Below, one piece after another: positions 39,441-47,033 of a stretch of 64,000 nucleotides of DNA. Both the position numbers and the translations under genes were made by a program. Under the pieces are notes generated by a model. It did not search any database, was not told the origin of the DNA, and saw nothing but the letters and a program-made list of their open reading frames with translations. The stretch spans positions 1-64,000 of the forward strand of contig NZ_KB902270.1 in NCBI RefSeq assembly GCF_000379445.1, given 5' to 3'. The stretch is from Fangia hongkongensis FSC776 = DSM 21703. GTDB taxonomy: Bacteria; Pseudomonadota; Gammaproteobacteria; Francisellales; Francisellaceae. Every line of letters begins with the position of its first letter. Position 1 is the stretch's first letter.

Positions 39441-41240
39441 CTATTTATATTTCTTTGTTATATTTTTGATATTATCAAGATCAACATTTGACTTAAGTGG
39501 ATAATAATGCAGCTTCATCACGCCGGGATAGAAGTCTCTAAAATCACCCTTCCTTGAGCTGCCAAAATACTCAACAAAATTATAGTTTCTCATTTCCTTT
39601 TCTAGATCATCCCACTGCTCTATTTTTGGTGAATCCCAGTCCAGTATGCTCATCGTGTATGTATAACTATCTCGTGTCAATACAAAGGTTCTATTACCAA
39701 AGGAAAATAAGCTTGCGCCATCATGGACAAAATACATACCCCTTAGATCAGAATTATGCCCCCAAAGTACTTTATCATCGCCTTGTGCATATATGGCACC
39801 TTTATAGGTATAAGCGCCTGCAGTTTGAGAGCTAATAAGAAGCGATTTTTCTGCATTATCCCATAGCATATAACCGTGAAAAGCTGGGTTTAAGTCGCCT
39901 GACATCCCATCCCAATGTGATACAGATGAACTAGGATCTGATGGGTTGGCAATATTCACCCGCGCCAATTTTGCAAAGAAATCCATAGCTTTCACACTCT
40001 CTTGTGGATATGGCGTTAAATTTGAAAAATCTGCTTTACAATTCTCAAATCCTTCAGCAAAACATAAATTAACTTTTCCCCTCAATATAGTGATATTCTT
40101 ATCTGTAATATCCTTTAATCCACTTACCTCAGACACCAACCTGTGTCCAGGTGGTAAAAGTTCAGCTAATTTTTCAATGGAGGTTTGAAGCTTTATATAA
40201 TCATTTAAAGCATCAAATAGTTTTTGCGCCTCAGCTGAAAACTCTTTTGGTGTCCCAACATCTTCATCAACAATAGTCTCCATACTCCTTGTTGCTGGCT
40301 TACCAATCATAATCGCTTGGGCGCTTTGCAATGCTTCATAACTCATGGCTTTTGAAATTCTTGTGAGCTGATCTTTAAAATCTTTTGTCATATAGTCTAA
40401 AACACTTTCGGCAATATTTTTACATGCACTAAGATTACTAACCCCACAATTAATTAAATTATCTGTTGCGCCATATTTAGCATAAATATTAGCAATTTTT
40501 TCGGCATCTAAACCATATTGCGCAGTATCAACTGATATACTTACATGCATAGCATTTGTTTTTGCCAAATTTTGTACGTCATTGGTAAGATCAGCAAAAC
40601 TTCCATAAGACGTTTTTAAGTGATTACTTAGCTCATCAGTTGTCGTTGCAGAATCTGTCTTAATAGCAATGTTACTAATAACATAAGCGCCCATATCAAT
40701 TGCATTGACATACTCTGTACCGCAAGCATATTTAAATTCTTCTGGCGCCTGTGCTTTTGTTTTTCCAAGTTCACTTAATTCAGGAAGGTTTTTAAGAGAA
40801 ACGGTCTTCTTGCCGATACTATAAAATGTATAAACAATTTGATCGCTTGATTTTTCCACCTTTTTAGTTAATTTAAATTGATCTTGGCCCTTAAATAAGC
40901 CAAAAGAGACCTTAACATCATTATTTAAATTAAACTCATCCAACATATCAGTATGATCTGAATCTGCTGAGGTTTTAATATTTGCAATATAGTTGCCTAC
41001 AATCATATCAGCTGCTCCAGCTTCACTGGAAAGACACTGACGATTCGCCACTGTTCCATCTGGATAAAGCGGGTCACCAACAAAAACTGTTTCACTAATT
41101 GTAAGTGGCTTTTTAGCAAATAGGTATTTATCAATATTTCTCTTATGAATATCATTTATCTCTCCTACAGCCATTGCATTGCCACAACCTAGGGAAACCC
41201 CTGCTAAAAGCATAGTACGAGCAAGTAGTTGCTTTTTCAT
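39441..41240 (-). CDS. Large secreted protein of unknown function, possibly MACPF-like
   Basis: The 599-residue protein has a signal peptide (MKKQLLARTM then a hydrophobic stretch, likely cut after AMA near residue 24). The mature part has six or more cysteines, suiting an oxidising periplasm or exterior. The strongest hint of function is a block near residues 170-215: KYACGTEYVNAIDMGAYVIS, then a polar stretch and HLKTSYGSF. This recalls the cysteine/glycine-rich signature next to the membrane-insertion region of MACPF/perforin-like proteins. The last 150 residues (GYMLWDNAEKSLLISSQTAG and LWGHNSDLRGMYFVHDGASL) look beta-rich, like a separate C-terminal domain. The MACPF assignment is tentative. 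The gene lies upstream of the GH18 gene, on the same strand. Confidence 0.6.
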   Translation of the reverse strand: MKKQLLARTMLLAGVSLGCGNAMAVGEINDIHKRNIDKYLFAKKPLTISETVFVGDPLYPDGTVANRQCLSSEAGAADMIVGNYIANIKTSADSDHTDMLDEFNLNNDVKVSFGLFKGQDQFKLTKKVEKSSDQIVYTFYSIGKKTVSLKNLPELSELGKTKAQAPEEFKYACGTEYVNAIDMGAYVISNIAIKTDSATTTDELSNHLKTSYGSFADLTNDVQNLAKTNAMHVSISVDTAQYGLDAEKIANIYAKYGATDNLINCGVSNLSACKNIAESVLDYMTKDFKDQLTRISKAMSYEALQSAQAIMIGKPATRSMETIVDEDVGTPKEFSAEAQKLFDALNDYIKLQTSIEKLAELLPPGHRLVSEVSGLKDITDKNITILRGKVNLCFAEGFENCKADFSNLTPYPQESVKAMDFFAKLARVNIANPSDPSSSVSHWDGMSGDLNPAFHGYMLWDNAEKSLLISSQTAGAYTYKGAIYAQGDDKVLWGHNSDLRGMYFVHDGASLFSFGNRTFVLTRDSYTYTMSILDWDSPKIEQWDDLEKEMRNYNFVEYFGSSRKGDFRDFYPGVMKLHYYPLKSNVDLDNIKNITKKYK

Positions 41241-41487
41241 TTCAATCTCCTAATTTCCTATCTAATTTAATCACTCCCTCTATAACCTCATCGTTTTTAG
41301 GGAATTCATTTATAAAACAGACTAATGAGAATTATTTAACTCAAAATCTATTTGGCTCAAATACTAATCAGCTTTGTCAATATCTCCTAAAGCAAAATAC
41401 GCTTCAGCTGTCGCACTTTTTGTTATTTAACCTAGAATTAATGCTAAGTTACACTCACCTGTACTCAGTTATCTGTTGGAAAAAAGC

Positions 41488-41997
41488 ATGAATGGAGAAT
41501 TTAAACGAATCATAATATTTGGTAGACCCGGAAGTGGCAAATCAACCTTTGCACATCAGCTTTCACTTCGTACCGGAACCCCTTTATATCACTTAGATAA
41601 ATTCTTTTTTGTATCAAATTGGGCTGAGCGTGACACTGAGGAATTTATGCAAATACAGATGCAGATCATCAATAGCAAAACATGGATTATTGATGGCAAT
41701 AGCCTTGGAAGCTTAGAGCTACGTTGGCAGGCAGCTGATTTGGTATTGTATTTTAACTTCAACAAATTTATTTGTTTATACCGATTAATAAAACGTTTAT
41801 TGATAAAATCAAAGCATATTGATGATCGTGCGAATAATTGTCCAGAGAAACTGCGTTTTAAATTGATTAAATACATGTGGCATTTTGAAAACCGCGTACA
41901 AGATAAAATTAAGCAGTATAAGAAAACTTATCCAACAACACCCTTTGTTGAAATCACCAATAGCAAGCAACTTAAATCTTTAAACAACATTAAATAG
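41488..41997 (+). CDS. FlaR-like P-loop kinase-type protein
   Basis: This is a 169-residue P-loop protein of the adenylate-kinase-like group often called DNA topology modulation protein FlaR. Walker A is IIIFGRPGSGKSTFAHQLS near residue 10. LYHLDKFFFVSNW, the WIIDGNSLGSLELRWQAADL strand and FNKFICLYRLIKRLL follow the usual order, with basic residues on the lid. True enzymatic activity is unproven for this group. I start at the ATG at 41488, with GGAAAAAAGC upstream; a TTG at 41476 is in frame. It is a single gene, apparently independent of its neighbours. Confidence 0.82.
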   Translation: MNGEFKRIIIFGRPGSGKSTFAHQLSLRTGTPLYHLDKFFFVSNWAERDTEEFMQIQMQIINSKTWIIDGNSLGSLELRWQAADLVLYFNFNKFICLYRLIKRLLIKSKHIDDRANNCPEKLRFKLIKYMWHFENRVQDKIKQYKKTYPTTPFVEITNSKQLKSLNNIK

Positions 41998-42013
41998 CTA
42001 TATGTATCAATAC

Positions 42014-42032
42014 TGTTACGCATTGTTACGCA
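42014..42032 (+). repeat. Short direct repeat upstream of the small ORF
   Basis: TGTTACGCA occurs twice (42014-42022 and 42024-42032), 10 bases apart, which places both copies on the same face of the helix. It lies about 80 bases before the small ORF and just before TTGAAAC, so it could be a binding site for a regulator of that locus. No matching site was noticed elsewhere in the window. Confidence 0.4.
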
Positions 42033-42114
42033 CTTGAAACAGCTTTTTATTTTTTCCCTTGTTACCATTAGATCATACCAACAACACTTGTTAAGCACAT
42101 AATAAACAAGGAGC

Positions 42115-42210
42115 ATGATGATGAAGCTATTTGATTTATACGTTGACTATGTCCGACAACACAAAGTTGAAGACGGTGATCGTAATACAACTTACTTTAT
42201 GTACAAGTAA
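42115..42210 (+). CDS. Small ORF, 31 aa, strong ribosome binding site
   Basis: A very short reading frame encodes MMMKLFDLYVDYVRQHKVED, then a further 11 residues ending TYFMYK. AAGGAG lies directly before three consecutive ATG codons, the best ribosome site in this stretch. The peptide is acidic-basic mixed with aromatic residues, and has no membrane segment. I do not recognise it. Directly after the stop comes a small hairpin (TTATGC/GCATAA at 42213-42228), then the CU-rich double hairpin. The arrangement, a tiny coding unit leading into structured RNA, suggests a peptide whose message is processed into a small RNA or that acts as a leader. Confidence 0.5.
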   Translation: MMMKLFDLYVDYVRQHKVEDGDRNTTYFMYK

Positions 42211-42234
42211 TTTATGCGCTTTGCATAAGCCAAA

Positions 42235-42351
42235 TCTCTATCAGGATTTTCTACACTTCCCTCTCTCCCCTTCTCTCTCCTGATAGAGAAACCAATTCTC
42301 TGTTGAAACACTCCCTTACACTCCCTCCCTCTCTATAGTTCAACAGAGAAT
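42235..42351 (+). ncRNA. Candidate sRNA with two hairpins and CU-rich loops
   Basis: Two perfect stems lie in tandem. Stem 1 pairs TCTCTATCAGG (42235-42245) with CCTGATAGAGA (42279-42289) around a 33-base loop that is almost all C and T (CTTCCCTCTCTCCCCTTC). Stem 2 pairs ATTCTCTGTTGAA (42295-42307) with TTCAACAGAGAAT (42339-42351) around a 31-base loop containing CACTCCCTTACACTCCCTCC. Repeated CTCCC/CCTCC motifs can pair with Shine-Dalgarno sequences. The only downstream T-rich run is a loose one at 42353-42370. On the other strand the loops would show AGGGA repeats. No coding frame covers the region. The strand is inferred from the ORF just upstream. Confidence 0.5.
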
Positions 42352-42407
42352 GATTTACCTTTTCTCTTATCTCACATTGTAAATGATTGCATGGCGCTCA
42401 TATTCAT

Positions 42408-42683
42408 TTAATCAAAAGCACCCTTGATCTTAGAAATAGCTGAATTCTTTGCCTCATCAGTTGAAAATATGACAAAAAAGTTCACGATACCACTGCCATA
42501 ATAACCTCGAAGTTTTACTCTGAGTCCATCCTCATGAATAACTTTTAAATAGCCAGATGCATAAGCATGGCGACAAGAGCATATATCATTCATAACAACC
42601 TTTGTATCACTTGCTAGGTAATGCGTTAATGCTCTTTTAAGCTCCCTTGGAACTGACTTATGTCGCCCCGCAATTTTAATCAC
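42408..42683 (-). CDS. Hypothetical protein, 91 aa (weakly DUF2103-like)
   Basis: A small basic protein with a start at 42683. GRHKSVPRELKRALTHYLAS, then NDICSCRHAYASGYLKVIHE and RGYYGSGIVNFFVIFS suggest a compact alpha-beta domain. The H-x-S...G-L-K-V layout faintly resembles DUF2103-type putative metal-binding proteins; two Cys (C35, C37) and three His could bind a metal. AGGAG precedes the ATG at close spacing (minus strand AAAAGGAGATAAG). It points away from tusE and toward the CU-rich hairpin region, which it would transcribe in antisense if read-through occurs. Confidence 0.5.
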   Translation of the reverse strand: MIKIAGRHKSVPRELKRALTHYLASDTKVVMNDICSCRHAYASGYLKVIHEDGLRVKLRGYYGSGIVNFFVIFSTDEAKNSAISKIKGAFD

Positions 42684-42860
42684 ACTTATCTCCTTTTTAC
42701 GGATAAATCATCTCTAATGTAAACTCGCTATCATAACAGCACTAGATGATATTCGCCAAAACTTAAAGCCTCAAAAGCGTCAGATTAAACGTCAGAAAAA
42801 CTGCAAAATACGTTGTGATTAGTATACTATAGCTATATCAGCTAATGATCTATAGATAAG

Positions 42861-43184
42861 ATGCACCGAACTTTAAAAGATATCACCAATCAAGATGGTT
42901 TTTTAACAAACTATTTAGATTGGGACCAAACTATTGCGAATGAAATTGCCAAAGATGAGGCCATTGAACTAACTGAAGCGCATTGGAAAATTATTTATTT
43001 TCTACGTGAATATTATCAAAAAGAGCAAAAATCACCTGCAATACGTATTCTTGTTAAATCACTCAAAGAAAAGCATGGCGCAGCCCTTGGTAATAGCTTA
43101 TATTTGCAGCAGCTTTTCCCTGTATCCCCTGCTGTGCAAGCGGCAAAAATTGCAGGCCTCCCAAAACCAAAACGTTGCATATAA
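42861..43184 (+). CDS. tusE: Sulfurtransferase TusE (DsrC family)
   Basis: This is the last carrier in the TusA-TusBCD-TusE relay that delivers sulfur to MnmA for 2-thiouridine in tRNA. The length of 107 and the pattern NYLDWDQTIANEIAKDEAI, LTEAHWKIIYFLREYY and SLYLQQLFP match DsrC/TusE. The C-terminal arm GLPKPKRCI carries the single active Cys one residue from the end. The second Cys found 10 residues upstream in DsrC of sulfur oxidisers/reducers is Ala here (VQAAKIAG), so TusE rather than DsrC is the call. tusBCD are not in the window. The flippase gene begins 20 bases after it. Confidence 0.92.
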   Translation: MHRTLKDITNQDGFLTNYLDWDQTIANEIAKDEAIELTEAHWKIIYFLREYYQKEQKSPAIRILVKSLKEKHGAALGNSLYLQQLFPVSPAVQAAKIAGLPKPKRCI

Positions 43185-43204
43185 GCATCAAGGTTTACAC
43201 TCCT

Positions 43205-44476
43205 ATGATTAAAAAACTACTCGCTAATGACATACTCATTAAATCAATACTCACCATGTTCGTACAAGGTCTTGGCCAGCTGACTGCTTTTTTTTCTGCC
43301 ATTTTATTGGCACGCTATTTTGAAGTGTCACAATATGGTCAGTATATGTTTGGTGTTACCGCTGCCACCATTATTGCTGTCATCGCAACACTTGGCGCCG
43401 ATGGTATTTTGGCTCGCAGCTGGGGCTGGTCAGAGAACACAGGGTCAAAAAGATCACATGAGATATTTTGCATTCAAAACTGGTTTTTTAAAAAAGGCCT
43501 TTTAATGATATGCATCGCACTTATTCTCACCGCACTTTATTTTATTTTAATGAATCAAACACCTAATTGGATTGAAGTATTTGCCTTTTTATTTGTGATT
43601 CCTTTTTTTATTGCCAATTTGCTGCAATCGTTTTTCATTGCCAACAGAAAAGTGGTCTATGCAAACTTAATCCAGTTTTTTATGCGGATTATCATGCTGG
43701 CTATTATTGTTGTTTTCTTTAGTTATGGACTACATGCACCAGAGATACTTGTTTGTTTAATGTTTATTAGTATTAGTGTTTATATGCTCATCCTGTGGGG
43801 AAAAATGAGTTTTAAACATGGGCTTCACTCGTTAAAGCCGAAGGGAAGCAACCTCTCCTTTATGCTGTTAAAATGGGGGAATTTATTGCTCGCGCAAGTT
43901 GATATTGTGCTTTTGAAGTTCTTCTCTACCAATGAAAATATTGCCTATTATGCGGTTGCACTTCAGTTAAGTGCGCTGGTTGTTTTTGTGTTAAATGCTG
44001 TTAGCTCAAATATTCTCTCGCAAGTTGCTAATGATTATAAATACTTATCACATGAGAAGTTTCAGCATAAAATAACAAGCTACACACGCATTATTGTCTC
44101 TCTCTCAGCAATTGTTATCATTGCCCTGATAAGCTCAGGTTATTGGATTACACTATTATATGGCGAGGCTTATACAGCAGCATATTATCTCTTTTGTGTG
44201 CTGATGATTGGCCAGATTATTAATGTCTTATGTGGCAGTGTATTTACTATTTTGAATATGTCTGGCTTTGAAAAAACCACTTGCCGTGTATTTTATGTTG
44301 CACTGATGATTAACATCATCCTTGGCATTATCCTAATTCCCTTCTACCAAGCTTACGGCGTTGCCATCGCCTCGGTTATTGCCATGATGTATTGGAATAT
44401 CTATTTGCTTGTTATTGTCATAACAAAACTTAAAATCAATCCGACAATATTTAGTTTTTTAACCGCTAAACGGTAA
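43205..44476 (+). CDS. Oligosaccharide flippase (Wzx/MATE-like)
   Basis: This is a polytopic protein of 423 residues with about 12-14 hydrophobic helices, resembling flippases that move undecaprenyl-linked O-antigen or capsule units across the inner membrane. The N-terminal FVQGLGQLTAFFSAILLARYF and the following EVSQYGQYMFGVTAATII are the typical start (polysaccharide biosynthesis protein family), and the second half repeats the pattern with QLSALVVFVLNAVSSNILS. No other polysaccharide genes surround it. I start at the ATG at 43205; the in-frame upstream ATG at 43175 lies inside tusE. Its end overlaps the convergent NTF2-like gene by 18 bases. Confidence 0.83.
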   Translation: MIKKLLANDILIKSILTMFVQGLGQLTAFFSAILLARYFEVSQYGQYMFGVTAATIIAVIATLGADGILARSWGWSENTGSKRSHEIFCIQNWFFKKGLLMICIALILTALYFILMNQTPNWIEVFAFLFVIPFFIANLLQSFFIANRKVVYANLIQFFMRIIMLAIIVVFFSYGLHAPEILVCLMFISISVYMLILWGKMSFKHGLHSLKPKGSNLSFMLLKWGNLLLAQVDIVLLKFFSTNENIAYYAVALQLSALVVFVLNAVSSNILSQVANDYKYLSHEKFQHKITSYTRIIVSLSAIVIIALISSGYWITLLYGEAYTAAYYLFCVLMIGQIINVLCGSVFTILNMSGFEKTTCRVFYVALMINIILGIILIPFYQAYGVAIASVIAMMYWNIYLLVIVITKLKINPTIFSFLTAKR

Positions 44477-45040
44477 CGATGAGTGATGTAACACAATTTT
44501 TAGTGCGCCTGTTTTAGGGTCTTTAACATACCCAAAAGTATACTCAACCGTGGTTACTTTCCCTTTCGTATCTGTAAAGTCATACTCACCCATAGCAATG
44601 GCTAAATCATTGTGAAAGTACATTTCACTATTGTGGAAAACCACTTTAGTCCATGGCTGTAGCGCAAAGCCTTTATCCTCTTTAAAGTTTTTATTTCCAC
44701 CAATAAAATAAGATAATGCAGAGGCTTTAGTTGGTCTAAATGGTACTTCAGCCGCTTTTGTTGGCTTAAACAACACAACGCCATGCTCATAGTTATAGGC
44801 ATATAACTTTTCAATTAACTCGACCGTCACCTCTTTATAATCTTTGTGATCTTGATAGGCTTTACCAATAGAGACAATCCCTTTAGCCCATTCAGATTGC
44901 GCCTTTTCAACATCAGAAATAGTGATTGGAGTAGACTTTTGCTCATCTTCTCCAGCATATACATGCGTGATCGAAAACATCATCACTAAAACTAAAACCA
45001 ACGCGCTCCAAAAATAGCTTCTCTTATAAACGTTTGACAT
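44459..45040 (-). CDS. Secreted NTF2-like (SnoaL/CaMKII-association fold) protein
   Basis: The protein has a signal peptide (MSNVYKRSYFW, then the hydrophobic SALVLVLVMMFSITHVYA, cleavage after VYA near residue 29). It has a single cone-shaped NTF2-like domain. The central KPTKAAEVPFRPTKASALSY segment, HNDLAIAMGEYDFTDTKGK, and the end KIVLHHSSLPF match the SnoaL-like subgroup whose members end in a HHSS-P motif. Such proteins bind small hydrophobic or calmodulin-like ligands; no catalytic residues can be named. Homologues in Francisella are annotated without a secure function. A ribosome site (AGGAGATAAA) precedes the ATG at 45040. Confidence 0.77.
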   Translation of the reverse strand: MSNVYKRSYFWSALVLVLVMMFSITHVYAGEDEQKSTPITISDVEKAQSEWAKGIVSIGKAYQDHKDYKEVTVELIEKLYAYNYEHGVVLFKPTKAAEVPFRPTKASALSYFIGGNKNFKEDKGFALQPWTKVVFHNSEMYFHNDLAIAMGEYDFTDTKGKVTTVEYTFGYVKDPKTGALKIVLHHSSLPFSG

Positions 45041-45185
45041 TTTATCTCCTATTTACTTTGTTTAGTGTTTAGACCTTCCTAACTTTGCTTGCGTATTTAA
45101 ACACATTATATGCTTAAAACAATATGGCTTTTCTCTCAATATAATGTGCGATAATAGATCATAAAAAAATCAACACCATTTTTAA

Positions 45186-46067
45186 TTACATCGTATTTAT
45201 TGTTAACTTTGAAGGTCCAGTTTCAATTGGATTATTGAGCTCTTTTAGCCCCCACTCACTCCAAGAACCATCATATACAGAAAGATTTTTATAACCGATC
45301 ATATAAGCTGCAAGCGCTAAAATGCATGCAGTGACACCAGAGCCACATGTGAAAATAATGTGTTTACCGGAGTCTAATTTTAACTCTTTAAAATATTGTT
45401 TGATCCTCTCAAGGCTGACATACTGTCCATTTGAAAGTAACGTAGTAAATGGCAGATTAATTGCATAAGGTATATGCCCTCCTAAAAGTCCTTCTCTAGG
45501 CTCTTTTTCCTCACCTTCAAACCGTCTTTTAGAGCGTGCATCCACTATTTGATACTTCCAAGGTGAGCTTAATGCCTCTTTAATGAAATCCATATTACAA
45601 AAAAAGCGACTATTATACTGAGCAGTATACCTACTATTTTCACGGCCAGAGGACCTAATCACAAAGTCACCCCTTTCCACGCACTCAGATAAGTTATCAG
45701 TTAGAATAAAGACTTTTTTGTGTCCCATAGACTTTAGCATCCACCATGCTCTTGGGCTTGCATAGGTGCCTTGTGGCTCATAGAGAATAACTATCTGGTC
45801 ATGACTTATATTATTTGCCATCATTAAATTTTCAAAGCAAATTTGATTAACCATCATATGTGGCAATGGGAAAGGCAAATCCTGTCGACTGAACTTTTCT
45901 ATATCAAAATATTTATGCCCCGAAGTACTACCTGATTGAGAATTTAATTTTGTGGCGAAGTTCACTGACTTCAATGTCACTTCAAGAACAACAGCTTCAC
46001 CTAGCAGGTGATTTTTATATAGAGAATTACAATCTACTAATGGATATTCAGCCAGCTCATCAAGCAT
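45186..46067 (-). CDS. Tandem rhodanese sulfurtransferase (SseA-like)
   Basis: Two rhodanese domains are fused. The N-terminal domain (1-140) is inactive in catalysis, with a degenerate loop, and the C-terminal domain (150-290) carries the active C241 in FTCGSGVTACILALAA. The CGSGVTA loop is the 3-mercaptopyruvate sulfurtransferase type rather than the CRxGxx thiosulfate type, so it probably takes sulfur from 3-mercaptopyruvate. GGHIPYAINLPF is the usual domain start. At 293 residues it equals E. coli SseA in size. Its start overlaps the end of pyrF by 8 bases on the same strand, so the two are co-expressed. Confidence 0.88.
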   Translation of the reverse strand: MLDELAEYPLVDCNSLYKNHLLGEAVVLEVTLKSVNFATKLNSQSGSTSGHKYFDIEKFSRQDLPFPLPHMMVNQICFENLMMANNISHDQIVILYEPQGTYASPRAWWMLKSMGHKKVFILTDNLSECVERGDFVIRSSGRENSRYTAQYNSRFFCNMDFIKEALSSPWKYQIVDARSKRRFEGEEKEPREGLLGGHIPYAINLPFTTLLSNGQYVSLERIKQYFKELKLDSGKHIIFTCGSGVTACILALAAYMIGYKNLSVYDGSWSEWGLKELNNPIETGPSKLTINTM

Positions 46068-46821
46068 TTCTAACTTCTAATGCTGACCAAGCTGCCTGCT
46101 GATAGCTAAGCGCTGCACTTTTGGGATCATCACTTGCATAAATACCCCTGCCTACAATAACAATATCACTGCCATTATCTTGAATAACCTGCTGTGGAGT
46201 ATGATAATTCTGCCCAAGATTATCGCCCTTTTTCGCCATATTTACACCGGGGGTCATCGTAATCAGATCCTCATCATCACTCAGTTTCTCCTGAGCAATA
46301 AAGCCCATGACAAAATCTTTATTGATTTCAGCTGTGCGGACGGTCTCTTTTGTATAGCTATCACTAAAAAGATTATTCTTACTACTCATTTGCGCTAATA
46401 GTAAAAGCCCTATTTCACGCCCCTGACATCCTGCCTTTAAGCCATCGATAATGCCTTTCCCCGGTAAAAGATGTGCGTTGATAATATCCGCCCAACGACT
46501 GATTTGATACACACCATCTCGCACTTGATGCATAACCGTATTACCAATATCCGCAAACTTTCTATCTTCAAAGATCAAAAAACCAGCATTATCAGCAAGT
46601 GCTCTTAATTTTTCAGTTAAATCAGGTGTGAAATCGGTGATGATATCAATATGCGTCTTTAAAATAACGATATGATCAGCAACTGACTCTGCCAAAGCAA
46701 GCAGCTCTTTTGCGGTGGTAACATCCGCTGATACAGCCAAATTGCTCTTTTTATCACAGGTATATTGCGCTAATTTATGGGAGACTGGATGTACTGATGA
46801 ATTCAAGTAAGGAAATTTCAT
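46060..46821 (-). CDS. pyrF: Orotidine 5'-phosphate decarboxylase, Ura3-like type
   Basis: This enzyme makes UMP from orotidine 5'-phosphate in pyrimidine synthesis. The catalytic K-D-K-D network appears as ILKTHIDIITDF and LIFEDRKFADIGNTVMHQ. The substrate loop and C-terminal end read LITMTPGVNMAKKGDNLGQ and DIVIVGRGIYASDDP. This is the longer Ura3/UMPS-like branch of eukaryotes and scattered bacteria, distinct from the short E. coli PyrF. The ATG at 46821 has GAGG five bases before it, better than a TTG at 46836. The gene is 253 residues. Confidence 0.92.
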   Translation of the reverse strand: MKFPYLNSSVHPVSHKLAQYTCDKKSNLAVSADVTTAKELLALAESVADHIVILKTHIDIITDFTPDLTEKLRALADNAGFLIFEDRKFADIGNTVMHQVRDGVYQISRWADIINAHLLPGKGIIDGLKAGCQGREIGLLLLAQMSSKNNLFSDSYTKETVRTAEINKDFVMGFIAQEKLSDDEDLITMTPGVNMAKKGDNLGQNYHTPQQVIQDNGSDIVIVGRGIYASDDPKSAALSYQQAAWSALEVRNA

Positions 46822-47033
46822 TCTAACCTCGTTCAATGAGTTGAAACAACATTGAGTGTGTACTATAACATAACTCTAATTAAATGTGATACCTCAATCA
46901 CTCATCATTTTGAGCTTAAGAACAAAGGATGCCTAAAATACCTCAAAATAATTATTAAAATGCCCGCCTGTGATTGACAATAATCTTAAAAGCGAGAAAC
47001 TAATATCATGTGCTTTTATAACTAAATATAGAG

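Noticed and set aside
42235-42351. Plain tandem terminators
   Set aside because: The stems are perfect but the loops are 31-33 bases and no uninterrupted T run follows, so they are not typical Rho-independent terminators.
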